The notes: a model not told the origin generated them from the letters alone. A stretch of 64,000 nucleotides of DNA from Malania oleifera (GCF_029873635.1 NC_080423.1:104203773-104267772), one strand, 5' to 3'. Positions 1 through 13,200 are shown, numbered from the stretch's first letter. Numbers and translations are program-made.

Positions 1-747
1 AAGTAGTAATACAGTTAGCGATTTCTCGATTTCTCTTTTGGACCATAGATGGAAGAATGCATGAGCTAGTTCTTTCATGCAGACCTGCTGCGAGTGCGGA
101 CAAGATCTCGATTTATGCCCCATTTGCCGCAGCACCATTCAAGCCAGAATCAAGCTCTATTAAAAGTATCATATCAGGGAAATTCTGGTGCTAGCTGCAT
201 CTTGATGCTGTATCAATATCTTTGATTCTGAAGGGGTACGAATCATATCTTGTGCTCTGTAGATATTTCTGTTTATTTTTTCTTTTTGATCTACCCATTT
301 ATCAATATCTTGGACTACGTTCTCTGAGGCAAATATGTTGTATTATGGGTGTATTATACATTTAAATTATCTAATATTTTGCCCCAAGAGGGATGTATTA
401 TACGTTTATCTAATAATTTGCCCCACTAGGGTCTTCTGTGTGAATACTAGGAATGTGTTTGAATTGATAATGAGATGCTTGAGCTTGACTAAGAAATGTA
501 AAATTCTAAATCTGACTTGAACTTAATTGATGTTATAATTGTTGAATTAGAACTTGACTCAATCTTGAATCAATGTAACTTAATTTATATGCGTAAAATA
601 CATAAAATATTAAATTTATATATCAAATATATAACCTATCACTTGCGTTATAGAATATTAAAATTACAAAAGTCATGTTAGCTTTCAGGTAGTATTATAA
701 AAGTCAAATTATGTTAAATTGTTAACCTTATATTTAAAGAGAAACTT
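1..747. other. AT-rich intergenic DNA, no gene seen
   Basis: No coding region, RNA gene or recognisable repeat boundary is visible. The stretch is AT-rich, and its only open frame (about 60 codons near 335-520) has no recognisable domain. It borders the 5' end of an RTE LINE. Confidence 0.5.
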
Positions 748-1740
748 CGCCTGTTGCACTTAATGTCCTAATTTTTTCACACAGCCGGTCCCAAGCTCGG
801 GTAAAGGAGGAGGGTTGCGTTAGGTAACTGATAGCCAGCGTAAAATTTGTTAAATTTCTATGATATGAATCCTTATTGAATATTTGCTAGGGCATTCCCT
901 ACGAGCGATGTATTGCACTTGAACTACTCGGGTGTAGCGAAAAGTGGGTGAGAGTGGGTTAGGTCGTCGCCCCGAAGCGACGTGTCGTGTCGGTGCCCGG
1001 GTACGGTGTCAAATATGTGAGGATTCTTGCATCATTCTGGATGTAGGCAGGTAAAGATGTTAGTTCAAGAAACTAAGATTAGATTAGCAACTTGGAATAT
1101 AGGGACACTTAAGAGTAAAAATATAGAAATTGTGGATATAATGATTAGAAGAAAAATTAATATAATTTGTCTTCAAGAAATTAAGTGGGTAGGGGAGAAA
1201 GTTAGAGAAATCGATAAATCGAGATTTAAACTTTGGTACGCTGGAAAAGAAAAACATAAGAATGGAGTAGGCATTATTATAGACAAAAACTTAAAAGATA
1301 GTGTTATGGATGTAACTAGAGTAAGGGATAGAATTATAAAAATCAAGATGGTATTAGGATAAGAGATAATAAATATCATTAGTGTTTATGCTCCTCAAGT
1401 TGGCTTAGCATAAAATCTTAAGAGACAATTTTTGGAAGATATAGATAGTATTATACAAGGCATACTAGGGATTGAGAAAATATTTATAGGAGGAGATCTG
1501 AATTGACACATTGGAAGAGATAATAAAAAATATGAGAGGATGCATAGAGGATATGGATATGGAGACAAAAATGAGTCTGGAGAGATGATCTTAGACTTTG
1601 CCATGTCATATGATTTTAGTATAATGAATACTTACTTTAAGAAGAGAGAAGAACACTTAATAACCTTTACAAGTGGACAAAATAGAAGTCAAATTGATTT
1701 TTTTTTAACTAGGATGGTAGATCGTTTATCATGTAAGGAA
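748..1740 (+). mobile_element. RTE-type LINE, 5' half (leader and endonuclease)
   Basis: This is the 5' part of a plant RTE-clade non-LTR retrotransposon. It has a GC-richer leader (about 780-1020) followed by an apurinic-like endonuclease. The coding part stops after Ser-Cys-Lys, just before a poly-T run that starts at 1741. The same reading resumes about 16.4 kb away at 18199, so both pieces are read as one element split by later insertions. The sequence TCATGTAAGGA at 1729-1739 reappears with one change at 18199-18209, as expected for a target-site duplication. Confidence 0.85.
1057..1735 (+). pseudogene. RTE LINE endonuclease domain, broken
   Basis: The frames encode the endonuclease that nicks target DNA for target-primed reverse transcription. 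Visible motifs are ATWNIGTL near the start, the catalytic-glutamate motif QEIKWVG, and GGDLN near 1492-1505. The last is followed immediately by a TGA stop where the family has a glycine. Another stop follows KMVLG at about 1360, and one or two frame changes separate the pieces. The start is uncertain because the ATG at 1027 lies in a region that may be leader. It cannot make a full protein. Confidence 0.8.
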
Positions 1741-2159
1741 TTTTTTTTTTTTTTTTTACTAAAAGAGGGCGGCACCTCCATTTATTTATTAATAAAACTT
1801 TACTTTTGGTAGAGGAATACCGTGATTACAAGATAAGTAAAAGGGAGATTACAGAAAAATAAAATAAAACCCTCACAGAAACAACACCAGCAACCAACCA
1901 AACCAGGACAACAAAACTAAACAAAGCTAACAAAGAAAATTAAGACACAAAAACAACCATAAACAAATAAAAAATTCACCAAACAAAACTCGAGGGTTGA
2001 ACTAACGATGAATGGAAGTAAGACCCCACCTATCTATCTGAAGAATATCTTTCAGATAACGTGGTAGAAGACGTTATTTTTCGTAGATTACATTGTTTTT
2101 CATTTCTCTTTCTTTAGCAAGAAAATCAACAGCACTATTGTCTTCCCTATATTGATGTG

Positions 2160-3300
2160 TCAGCATGACATTCACTCCTTCTAGCTCCTCCACGAGCTCT
2201 TCCCAAAAATCTCAAAGATACCACAAAGTACATCTACCTTCCTGAAGTCAATCAACTACAATTCGCGAGCCACTTTCAATAATCACATTAAAATAATACA
2301 ATTGTTTGCACAAATGAATTTCTTCCCTAATTGCTCTTAATTCCACACTATTATTTGTACCATTGCCAAAATATCTTGAAAAAGTCACTTTTGCCATGCC
2401 ATGACAATCCCAAATAATTCCTCCATCTCCTGAAGTACCCGAATTGCCCCTACAGCTCCCATCACAATTAAGTGTTATCCACCCTGCTGGAGGTTTAAAC
2501 CACGAAATAATTTTTTCAGACCTGTCGCAAATTCCCTGATGCTTAATTTGAAACTCGTTCAAAATCATAATGTCTGACTTCTTCAATTTTGAAAAGAATT
2601 GGTACTCTCAACTATAAAACTAACCAAGAATCAAGCACTTCTCCACATCTGATCTGCGCTTTGGTAAACTCCTTCTATTCTCGCTTTATATCTTCGATTC
2701 CAGAGGCACCACGTAATCAAACACGGAATCAGCTTGATTAAAATACCTTTAACAGATGATTTTCGAGCATAGTGGAACCAATTTTCCATTCTGTTTTTTC
2801 AGGGAAGGGATCATTGGAATGGAATCCCCAACACCACACTAGCCTGACGCCAAACCTCTGAAGCCACCTCGCCTAAAGAAAGAATATGATCAATGTTTTC
2901 TTGCCTTCTCTGCACGAAGCAATCACAAGCCGAAACTATCGATATTCCTTTAGCCTGAATTCTATCATCTACAACCAAACATCTAAACCAAGCTCTCCAT
3001 GAACATATTGAGATTCTTCTGGATAATAAAGAATGCTAAAACCAGTCATTCCACACAAAATTATCACTTCTACTCCTCACGTCCTCCTAAGCCATTTTTG
3101 TAGAAAAAGTACCATCAAGGGTAGGCTTTCAGACGAAAATATCCTGCCCACTTTTATCAACCAGCACCTGATGCAAAATTTCCGTTGTTTTATCGGCACC
3201 AACCAATTCCAGTAATAAATCAGAGTTCCAATTATTATTCAGTCAGCAATCCTTAATACACAGTTTCTTGTTCACAATATCCTCAGTGCTCACAAATAAC
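2160..3300 (-). pseudogene. L1 ORF2 C-terminal RNase H and zinc region, broken
   Basis: The minus strand at 2248-2586 encodes a plant L1-type RNase H domain. It starts with a WITLNCDGSCRGNSGTSGDGGIIWD-like core whose catalytic Asp lies in NCDGS. It continues with NNSVELRAI, the usual second acidic motif. Towards 2640-3050 a frame-shifted, cysteine-rich stretch fits the zf-RVT region that precedes RNase H in plant L1s. RNase H would remove RNA from the cDNA hybrid. Stops and frameshifts separate this block from the reverse transcriptase. Confidence 0.75.
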
Positions 3301-5160
3301 GAGCCTGATGACGGTCACCTATCGAACCAAAAAGAAGAGTTCCCGACTCTAACCAAAATTTTAACATTATCCATAACTTCCGGAATGGTGGTCATAATTG
3401 ATTTCCAAAATCGGGAGTCATTTGGTCTCCTCTTTCTTATTAATAAATGATCATTTATGCAATATTTAGTCCTAAAAAAACCTACCCATAGATTGTTAAA
3501 AGTGAGCAGTCTGAAGGCAAATTTCATGAAAAGAGATTTCTGAACTTCCTTAAGATCTCTTAAGCCCATACCCCCTTCCGAGACAGGTTTACAAATTTTT
3601 CCCCAAAAGCACCAATGAATCTTCCTTTTACCTTCCACCTCTCCCCATAAAAAATTAGTAAGAAGAGAGTTATTGCGATAATATGACTTGCGAAACCTTA
3701 ATAATAGACATCAAATGAATAAGCATGCTAGACAACATATGTCTTAATAAAATCAATGTTTCGCCTTGCGAGAGCAACTTAGATTTTTACCTTATAATTT
3801 TCTTTCTAATCTTCTCCACAAGAGGCTCCAATGTCCTGGAAGATAATTTTCCAAAAACCAAAGGCACATCCGTGATTCTCAAATATATAACTAGAAATTT
3901 ACCTTCCATGAAACCTGTGATTCTCAGTAAAACGCGTTTCCGAGCATGAGTGATGTATTTCGAAAGGAATAACGCTGACTTTGTCTTACTAATTTTTTTG
4001 ACCCGACCACTTCTCATACATTTCCAAAGCATAAACCAAATTTCTAATAGACTTCTTCCCACCATTTGCAAAAATAAAAAAATCATCCTTATATAGCAAA
4101 TGCGAAATCAATGGGGCCCCAATCGGATGATTAAATTGACCAATACAACCTGTCTCATAGTTTTTCCTAAGCAACCTTGTCAAAACCTCCTCCATTATGA
4201 TGAATAAATAAGAAAAGAGTGGCTCCTCTTGCCGTAAGCCTCTCGTAGATTGAAAAAATCCTTTAAAGGTTTCGTTCATCATAACAAAAAACCACGAGGA
4301 CTCCACACAATTTTTTATGAGCTTGCAAAACTTCTCAGAGAAACCAAAAGCCTTAAGAACCTCCAGAAGAAAATTCCAATTCACTCTATTATAAGCCTTA
4401 GCCATATCAAGTTTTAGCATCACATTGCCGCCAGCCATTTTTTTGTGCAAAGAATGAACCATTTCTTGAGCAAGCGTAATATTTTCAAAAATACTACGCC
4501 CAGGAATAAAAGCACCTTGTTCATGTAAGACCAACTTATCAACAACCTCGGTTAGTCTAAAAACAATAATCTTGGAAAGAATTTTATAAGCCACAGAGCA
4601 TAAACTAATAGGTTGGAATTTATCAAAACTAGAAGGATTATCCACCTTCGGAATTAAAATAATAAAAATGAAGAGGAAAAAAACTTGGAAAGAGTAGTGC
4701 CCTGAAAAAAATCCTTTATTGCATCCAAGACATCTTTTTTTATAATGTCCCAGAAAGATTTATAAAATTCAGAGTAAAATCCATTTGGTCCCAGACTGCT
4801 TTCTTTGAGAATAAAGAACACCGCTTTTTAACTTCTTCTTCTGTCGATTCGACGTAGAGGAAATTATTATCAATATCTGAAATTTGTCTTTGAATTAACT
4901 TAGAGAGATCACATGGTTCAACCACTAAAGACTCTAAAAGAAAATTCTGAAAAAAAAAAAATAACTGCTTCATTATGAATTGCTTCTACACCCTCCAATA
5001 TCCTCCCATTGTTCAGAACCATATGGTCTATATGACCCTTCAATCTCTGATTAATAACTAAATGGAAGAATTTAGAGTTTTGATCCCCCTCAATTAACCA
5101 ATTTTTTTTTTTCACAATTTGTCCTAGGCGAGATGCTTCCCTATTCTCCCACACTCTGAA
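3301..5160 (-). pseudogene. L1 ORF2 reverse transcriptase, broken
   Basis: The longest open piece (3989-4645) encodes fingers and palm of a non-LTR reverse transcriptase. Its motifs are FQPISLCSVAYKILSKI, GAFIPGRSIFENI, LDMAKAYNRVNW and GLRQEEPLFSYLF. The catalytic YADD box reads YKDD, and the motif A residue in KAYDRV reads KAYNRV, so the palm is damaged as well as frame-shifted. Flanking pieces at 3315-3638 (thumb, WCFWGKICKPVSEGGMGLRD) and 4740-5154 extend the homology. Confidence 0.85.
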
Positions 5161-6145
5161 TCTCCAACTTAGTAGTTAAGTAATCGGTTTCGATGTCCTT
5201 AGAAAAACCTGCTTGCAGCTGATTTTCTAGATATTTCATCCTTTCCTCGAGAGTTTTTAGGTTTTCTCCTACTCTCCCACAGACATTTTTATTCCATCCA
5301 CATAAACCAACTTTAGTTCTCTTAAGACGAATAGCAAGTTTCAAAAGACTCGTGGTCGATTCATTCCTGATCCAGACATCTTTAACGCACGAAAAAAACA
5401 TATCATGCGAGCTTCACATATTCAGGAACCAAAATAGGGTAGGGTCATACTGAGAGAATGACATATTTGTATAAACCATCATAGGACTTTGATATGAAGA
5501 TTTTCGACTCAAATATTTAAATTGAGCCGAACCATATAAGTTGGAAAAAACTTTATTAATAAAAACTCGATCAAGCTTAGCCCAACTCGTCGCCACCCCT
5601 TCATGGTCATTGCATCACAACACACGTGAGCATGTGTTTGATAAATCAAAGAGACCATAATGATGTAAACAGTCATTTAACTCCATCATAGGTAAAAGTG
5701 GTCTTGGATTTTCGGAAATTCTTTCGGTATCCGTTCGAATAACATTCAAATCACCCAGGACCAACCAAGGGAAATCTGATTGGCACTCCTCCAGTTGTTG
5801 TCATAACTCTCTTCTTTCAACATAAGAACATTTGACATAGACAAAACTCATCAAAATCCTTTGTCCATCCTTAAAAAATCACCCGAAAATCTTCTGAGTC
5901 ATGATTGAAATCACCTCAAAGGCATTCATTTCCTTCCAAAACAGCCACAATTTACCACCCTGATTTTCATTAGATATAAAATGGTTATAATTTAGAAAAT
6001 TACCTAGCATTACCATTCGCTCCTCAGCTGAGAAAGGTTCTGAAATAGCAAACAAACCAAAATTAAAATTTTTAATTAGCTTCTTTAACCTGCCTCTAGA
6101 CCTGCCCAACCCCCTAATATTCCAAAAAAAAATTGTATCAGTCAT
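5161..6145 (-). pseudogene. L1 ORF2 endonuclease and linker, broken
   Basis: ORF2 appears to start at the ATG at 6145. The first residues contain FFWNIRGLG and ISEPF, the Asn and Glu motifs of the L1 endonuclease. Further pieces at 5414-5596 (AKLDRVFIN) and 5141-5401 continue through the end of the nuclease and the linker toward the reverse transcriptase. Several stops interrupt the frame. ORF1 ends shortly upstream, the usual bicistronic L1 order. Confidence 0.75.
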
Positions 6146-6159
6146 AAAATTTATTTATG

Positions 6160-7570
6160 TGGTCGGATGAGAACCTTATGAGATTTCCTCACAGCATTTT
6201 TTTACTGAAATCCATCTCTACTCAGTATCAGACTCATACATTTTTTCTTTGCCCTTTAAAACTGATATTTCACCTTCCTCCCTCTCGGATGAATAACCCC
6301 AAGCCAATTCCTCTTGATGCAAACCTTGATCCCCACCTTTAGTCAATTTAATACTATCCACATGATCCACTTTCTCTTGAGATATAGGTTCCCCATTTAA
6401 AACTCAAGGATCATCATCACACCTGACTTCCTCACACTCCCCTTCATTACTCTCTGTTGAACCCCCATTCCCATTATTTTCTAATCATCTTTGTTATACA
6501 TCAGAGTTTTGCCTTGTATAATCCCCTTTTTCCTAAACCACAGGAATTTTCGCTAATTCAGGACCCTTATCTTTGATCTTCAACATCATATGCACATTAC
6601 TGGGTCCTGCTTCTTGCACCACCTTCTTTGCCCCTTTATCCACATCGGTATCAGTTTCTATTGCACCGTCATTAGTCTTTGGTTTCTATATCTTTTTTTC
6701 TTTATATTTTCCATCCTCCCTTCACTTCTCTCCCACCCTACAAACAATCGAGGTATGTCCTTACCTGCAACATTTAGAGTAGAAAAAATCCATCTTTTTA
6801 TATTTGGCCTCTTGCCAAATACATTGTTTCGGAGATAAAATAAGAGGAAATCCCTTTACCGGCTCCATTGTTAGGTCGACTTCCACACAAATACGTGCCC
6901 TTGATACTCTCGTACGGTTGATTGTTGCATTATCAGTTCAAGGATAATGACCAAAACGAGTCACTATTATTTGAAGAAAATCTATTCTGTAAAAATGCAT
7001 TGGTAACTCCGGTAAGAAAATCCATTGAGGAGCCAATGGAGATTCTTTTTTGGTATTAAAATCCTTCTTCCACTTGAACAGCCGAAAAGAATTGTCTTCC
7101 ATAGTTCTACCTTCCCTTGCCCAACCATGCAGAAAATCACGTTCGTTTTTTATGTGAATTAATACGTGATAATCATCCATAACACTGATCGTTGGAATTT
7201 CCATCAAACCCCACGTTTTCACAATCGTTAACCTAATTTTATCAATAGATGGTCGATTCCTCAAAAATTTCATTACTAATGCAAAATGAAATTCTTTCTC
7301 GGCCTTAACCATCTTCACTTATGAGAAAATAAATCTCAATTCCTCATTGATATTAACGGGCAATCTCATAGGAATTTGTTGTTGTTGCTTGGAGTAGATA
7401 GTCGGATTTGCTGTTGTTTCTTGGAGTCTGCAACGAGGGTGGCGACGGTCTGTGATGTGTGCGGCCGGAGGGCAATGACGACGATGACGATGCTGAAACA
7501 ATGACAGTGTTCGCGGCTATGGGGCAGAGAGTGGCAGCGGCGATGACGCAGCAGTGATTTTGTCCCCAAC
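6160..7570 (-). pseudogene. L1 ORF1 (DUF4283, zinc knuckle), broken
   Basis: ORF1 proteins of plant L1s bind the element RNA. The piece at 6938-7318 matches DUF4283, with an N-terminal FALVMKFLRNRPS stretch and a later LPELPMHFYR motif typical of the domain's end. A CCHC-like knuckle (SKCCR...GHTSIVC) can be read at about 6735-6790 with one stop. The N-terminal part (7322-7569) is in the same frame as the DUF4283 piece and separated from it only by a TAA at 7319-7321. It is rich in His, Arg and Gln. Confidence 0.7.
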
Positions 7571-7610
7571 CCTAGTTTTTTTGTGCCGTGGGAGAGTAGT
7601 GTTAACTTTG

Positions 7611-7710
7611 GTGTATTCCCAAGAGGGTGGGTGAATTGGAATTTTAAAATTTATTCCTAAGTTTAGCTAATCCAATAGTAGTATATTCGCAACCTAGGGT
7701 CTTCATATAC
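7611..7710. repeat. Short LTR-like fragment
   Basis: About 100 bp between the L1 5' end and the gypsy LTR. It contains TATTCCCAAGAGGGTGGGTG followed by AATTGG, a style seen at the start of some plant copia LTRs. It is too short and degraded to assign firmly. Confidence 0.3.
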
Positions 7711-9672
7711 TATAATGACCTGATTTTTCATGCCATTTTTTTTTAAAACTATAAAATCTCACGGCTCTGATACTTGGTAATATAAATCAACTATCATCAC
7801 GGCCCAAATAGGACCTGTGGAACCTGAGACACAACAAACTACCTAAGCAGCTGGAAGCAGAATACATACAACCATAACAATATATACAATACCAGAGTGT
7901 CAAAATATTTCCCAAAATATACATACACAACTGTACCCAAAATACCCTCATCTCGACTGAGGGACTACTAAAAATGACTACCCATAATACTTACCCTACT
8001 GTCAAGGCAGTACTGTAGTCCCCTCTACCTGCGAGCCTGATCAACTCACCTAACTGGATCATCTAAAAAATATTAAGTCACTGGTATCAGACAACGTTCA
8101 GTAAGACGAAATATGCTATTATTAGTATGTGGCGGGTGAGTTTACATATTTGTAAAATCTGATCTAGAAATACCATAAATAACTGAATCTGAGAAAACAC
8201 GTATAGATAATGTACAATATAACTTATACCTATGTTACTTAACATAAACTGTTTTTCTAAATTTTTTATTCATAATACTTCTAATATTCATAGGTACGTC
8301 TACAATTTCTGTAAATCTGGATATAGATATAATAACTAAGAAAATTTTCCTGGATGGATAACTGAAAGTCATGTTTAACCCCTCATGACAGGGTTGTGCG
8401 GCGCAAAGGCGGGACCTATCCTGGTTGGCCGACCAAGATAAGTCAATTGAATTTCGAAAGTCAGATCGGTCTCTTCAACCCTAACTGACGGGGAGCCTAC
8501 CCACAACATAGGCACGATCGACTACTGATATCCACATACTATATGAGTTATATGGTGCACTCTGAACCAAATATAGCAATGGTACCGTACTCTGCTGACT
8601 GAATTTGGTCCATCGGGGTCTAATACTATATATGTAACTAATAATTCTATAATACTGTTTTTCCATGATTTTGAAATAACCATAACATTACAAAATTGTT
8701 TTAAAAATCTAAGTAACTATCTGAATATTTAATGTCTGTATTTCTGTGTATTTGATAATCTGAGTGTTATGGTTCTGAAATCATGATGTTCTGAAACTGC
8801 TGAAAATATATGTTTCTGTACATATGCTGTAAAACATGTTTTTAAATATACTATATAACTTCTATCTGTATATGTACTGTAAATTGATTATTCTATAAAA
8901 TATATAAATAAATCCCCTGATATCTTATGCTAGTATACTGTAAAACATGATATTTGTAACTGCATAAATACAATTCTAATTTGCTATAAACTCATGTCAC
9001 ACGATTTAAATGAATAAGTTCACATGCTCTAAAATCTGTATTTTCTACTATACTAGTATTTTATAATCTGAATAATAATAATCTGGTAAAACATGTAATT
9101 TCTGCTGATATTCATATTAAAATTCCTAGCATAGCATATTTCCCTTACCTGACTATCTAAACACTAGCTGCTATTTACAGCCTCACTCGTGCGGCATTTA
9201 TAATTTCAACATCCTGAGATATACACATAATTTTCTAATCAAACAACTGAATTCACCTAAAAATTATCGCATACATATTTCACCAAATCCACATATGCAC
9301 AATTCCTAAACTATAATCCATATATCATTTTACCTGGGTTCCTGAAATTTCATCCACTGGGGTCCTCAACCTTTGCCTGCAGGGTCCCAAAATACTCTAT
9401 TCTTGAAAATATAATACCTTGATTTTACTTCACAAAACCCCAGTATGTTCGCATATAATACAGAATTTAGCCTCAAATGAACGGGGTAATACTGAAGATA
9501 CTGAAATAATCCACTTACCATGGTTTTGGGATGGTTCCCAAGTTGGCATAACCAACAAATCACTCTAGCAGATTTGAAGAGAATTTTCTCAAGAGTGACG
9601 TGGCGGCTTCAGATTGTTGAACCGATGAAGAACTAGGCTAGAAAGCTAAAGAGAAGGTAGAGAGGACGAAAT

Positions 9673-9717
<45 letters not shown>

Positions 9718-10040
9718 TGCATGAAATTTTTCTGCATTGAAAATATGATTTCGACGTACTTATATTCCTGTCTTCAACAACGAGACACATCACTTTGTCG
9801 ATGAGGCCAAGAAGGGAGTTCGTCGATGAACTAATAACCTTTGTCAACAAATTTAGGCCCTAAAATAGCCCATTCGGTAATCTTTTGTCGACGGGACACG
9901 TGGCGTGCGACGAATCCAATATGGAGTTCGTTGACGAGGTTGGAGGGTTCGTCGACAAACCCTGCTTTTTCCCCTTTTCTTAAATTTCCTTTTCCTCTCT
10001 TCTTTTATTAATTAATACTATAATTCTTTGGGTCTCTACA
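7711..10040 (-). repeat. gypsy-1 3' LTR
   Basis: A 2330-bp LTR that starts (plus-strand view) TATAATGACC, a decayed form of TGTAACGACC, and ends GGTCTCTACA. Its left part matches 17112-17963 closely. It contains a hairpin at 8416-8442, a CAG/GTAAGG site near 9147, a (GA)n tract at 9674-9714 and GTCGACGA-type motifs at 9790-9960. Confidence 0.9.
9674..9714. repeat. (GA)n microsatellite in LTR
   Basis: About 20 uninterrupted GA units. Similar GA/CT tracts occur at the same relative position, just downstream of the TATA box, in the other LTRs of this window. Confidence 0.95.
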
Positions 10041-10051
10041 TTCTCTCCTCC
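10041..10051 (-). other. gypsy-1 polypurine tract
   Basis: On the minus strand GGAGGAGAGAA directly abuts the 3' LTR. It is the usual primer for plus-strand DNA synthesis. Confidence 0.75.
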
Positions 10052-10299
10052 TTATAAAATTTCATCCTCGAAATTTACTATTTATATTGAACACCACTCT
10101 TAACATAAAATGTGCTAACCCTCACTTATGGCGGACGAATACCATGGTTACATAAGCAGATCTGAGAGATTACAATTATACTCATAAAAGAAAATTCTCC
10201 CAAAACTAAAAACATTACCTATCTAATATTCTAAATTACAATTACACTGTACTAACCAAAATAAATCTGCCATTATTTAAACTTACATGTCCTTACTGT

Positions 10300-10733
10300 A
10301 CCCCACTAAACAGGTGTGGGTATTTCTGTCTGATTTCCTCTTCAAGCTCCTAAGAAGCTTCCTCCACCTCGTGATTCCTCCATAGGACCTTTACTAGCGG
10401 TATCTTCTTACTACGCAATTCCTATTCTTTTCTGTCTAAGATTTGCACTAGAGCTTCCTCATATACTAGAGTATCACTAAATTCTAATTCTGCGTAACTG
10501 ATAATATGGGAAGGATCTGAGACGTATTTCCTTAAAATAGAAACATAAAATACGTCATGTATTTTGAACAAAGCTGGTGGTAGAGCTAGCTGATAGGCAA
10601 CTGACTTAATCTTCTCTAGTATCTCAAACGGGCCAATAAACTTAGGGCTCAATTTACCCTTCTTCTCAAACCTCATAACTCCCTTCAGTGGTGCTATTTT
10701 CAAAAACACATAGTCACCCATTTTAAATTCCAA
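10300..10733 (-). pseudogene. gypsy-1 integrase C-terminus with chromodomain
   Basis: The open piece 10422-10733 holds the integrase GPF/Y region (MGDYVFLKIAPLKG, FIGPFEILEKI). Just after it the minus strand reads a chromodomain: VKVLWRNH, then EELEEEIRQKYPHLF-like residues with internal TAG stops. Chromodomains guide integration to marked chromatin. Both stops sit where the related element or the family would have Gln or Trp. Confidence 0.8.
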
Positions 10734-11560
10734 TTCCCAGCGACGAGTATCTGCATAGCTTTTCTGCTGACTCTATGCTGCACTGATTCTATCTCGAATA
10801 AATCAGACTTTATCGTACGCATGTTGCACTATTTATGGCCCTAAAACTCGCCTCTCACCTAACTCATCCCAGTATAGAGGAAAACGACACCTCCTACCAT
10901 AAAGCACCTCGTATGGTGTCATGTCAATGTTGGTCTGATAATTGTTATTATAGACAAATTCAACTAGTGGCAAATACTAGGTCTAGCTATCCCTAAAATC
11001 CAATACACACGCTCGCAACATATCCTCAAGTACCTAAATTGTCCTCTCTGTTTGACCATCTGTTTAAGGATGAAAAACGGTGTTAATACTAACTGAGACC
11101 CCAGAGCCTCCTGCAAGCTCTTCCAAAATCATGATGTAAAGTGTGGGTCACGGTTCGAGACTATAGATACTGGCACTCCATGGGGTCGAACAATCTCCTG
11201 AATGTAAATTTCTACCAATCTATTCATAGGGTAGCTAACTTTAATAGGTAAAAAGTGGGCTATTTTCGTCAACTAATCAACAAATACCCATATGGCATTT
11301 TGACCATGCGGCTCCAGCGGTAGTCCAGTAACGAAATCCATGGATATGTGATCTCACTTCCACTAAGGAATGTAAAGTGACTGCAATTGCCTTGCCGGCC
11401 TCTGGTGCTCAGCCTTAACCTACTGGCACGTCAAGCACTGCTACACAAATTCGACAATCTCCCTCTTCATGCCACTCTACCAAAAATAATCTTACAGATC
11501 CCTATACATTTTAGTACTGTTAGGATGAACCGTGTATAAAGATCTGTGAGCCTCCTCTAA
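10734..11560 (-). pseudogene. gypsy-1 integrase core and zinc-binding domain, broken
   Basis: There is no long open frame, but the minus strand reads recognisable pieces. The HHCC zinc region near 11390-11480 includes SGMKREIVEF, QCLTCQ and VKAEHQRP, interrupted by TAG stops. The catalytic core follows at lower coordinates. The same residues are open in the + strand sister element at 63716-63805, which confirms the identity. Confidence 0.75.
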
Positions 11561-11639
11561 AATCGTTCTTCTAATATCATCATCTGCAAGCACACACAAT
11601 CTGAACCCCGTCATCAGAAATGCTAAACTCCTCTCCCTG

Positions 11640-12430
11640 ATCATCCTATATTCTGGCTATTACCTCTGCTAATTCTGAGTTATCTCCCTGAGCGGATTTA
11701 ATCTTTTCATATAGCGTAGGTTGCACAACCAGGCTGGCAATAAATGCCTAAGGATCCTCCTCCACTAGCTCCACGTTGAGCCTTTTCAAGTCCATCTGAA
11801 TTGGATGTTGAATAACTGCTGCTAATTGTGTTGTACCCTCTGATTTATGGCTCAGCGCATCAGCCACCACATTTGCTTTACCTAGGTGGTAGCTGATGGT
11901 GCAATGATAATCCTTGATGAGCTCTATCCATCTCCTTTGCCGCATATTCAACTCTTTTTGCTTGAAGAAGTACTTTAAACTTTTTTTATCAGAGAATATC
12001 TTACATCTCTCACTGTACAAGTAATGCCTCCAAATCTTTAGTGCATATACCACACTGGCCAATTCCAGATCATGGGTAGGGTAGTTCTTTTCATATTCTT
12101 TTAACTATCGGGAAGCATAGGCTACAACCCTACCATGTTGCATCAACACACAACCAAGCCCTTTCAAAGACGCGTCACTGTAAATTACATAACCATCACC
12201 TCCAGATGGAATAGTCAGTACTGGTGTAGTGATGAGCCACTGTTTTAATTCCTAGAAGCTCTGCTCACATTCATCATCCCATGAAAATCTGGCAGTCTTC
12301 CTGATCAGTCATGTCAGAGGCCCTGATAATCCTGAAAATCCCTCTATAAACCGATGGTAATATCCCACCAGTCTCAATAAACTCCTAATCTCTTGAACAT
12401 TCCTTAGCGTTTCTCAATTCACCACTGCCT
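11640..12430 (-). pseudogene. gypsy-1 RNase H, broken
   Basis: The open piece 11748-12062 encodes the end of a gypsy RNase H. It includes [24 protein letters not shown] and the terminal [17 protein letters not shown] block. Upstream sequence (12070-12430) continues the domain in other frames. It is highly similar to the + strand copy at 62853-63340, so the two elements are one family. Confidence 0.85.
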
Positions 12431-13200
12431 CTATTTTACTAGGATCCACTGAAATTTCATTTCCTGATATAACATGCCCCAGAAATGCAACTTTCTCTAA
12501 CAAAAATTCACATTTACTAAACTTGACATATAATTCATTTTCCCTAAGCATCTAAAGTACTAGCTGTAGGTGTGCCTTATGCTCCTCGAAACTCCTCGAG
12601 TAGACCAGTATATCATCAATGAAAATCACAACAAATTGGTCTAGATATTGATGAAAGACTCGATTCATTAAATCCATAAATATTGCTGGTGCATTAGTCA
12701 ACCCAAACGACATCACCAAAAACATGTAGTGCCCGTACCTGGTTTGAAATGCTGTCTTAGAGATATCTTCTGCTTTAACCTTCACCTGATGATAGTATGA
12801 TCTGAGGTCGATCTTAGAATAGACCTATGTACCTTGAAGCTGATCAAATAAATCATTTATATGGGGTAGAGGATATTTGTTCTTAATGTTTACCTTGTTT
12901 ATCTCCCTATAATCTATGCACATCCTCATAGACCCGTCTTTCTTCTTTACGAACAACACTGGTGCTCCCCCGGGCGATACGCTAGGTCTGATAAACCATT
13001 TATTCAATAGATTCTGTAACTGATTCTTTAATTCTCTCAATTCAGTTGGAATCATACGGTAAGGAGCCTTAGAGATCGACGCTGTCCATGGAGGTAAATC
13101 TATAGAAAAATCTATCTTGTGATCGAGAGGCAACCCAGATAGCTCTTATGGAAAAACATCTGAAAATTCCCTTACCACTGGTGTACCATCAAGTTTCGAT
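12431..13200 (-). pseudogene. gypsy-1 reverse transcriptase, broken
   Basis: Two open pieces cover the domain. One (12825-13133) is the N-terminal part with [20 protein letters not shown] and [13 protein letters not shown]. The other (12552-12785) is the palm with [21 protein letters not shown] and the catalytic box [10 protein letters not shown] intact. A single TAG-type break lies between them. This is one of the better-preserved domains of the element. Confidence 0.9.

Larger units (their letters stand above)
1741..7610 (-). mobile_element. L1-type LINE, nearly full length
   Basis: A minus-strand L1-clade LINE inserted in the RTE element. Its poly-A tail is the poly-T run at 1741-1757. 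Reading leftward on the minus strand, one meets ORF1 (DUF4283 domain and zinc knuckle), an ORF2 endonuclease, reverse transcriptase, a zf-RVT-like cysteine region and a plant L1 RNase H. The 3' UTR shares about 60 bp of strong similarity with a second copy at 20070, including the AAAAGAGGGCGGCA stretch next to the tail. The 5' end near 7610 is an estimate. Confidence 0.85.

Noticed and set aside
335..520. 61-codon open frame near the window start
   Set aside because: AT-rich, no domain, no homologous copy in the window and no supporting signal.
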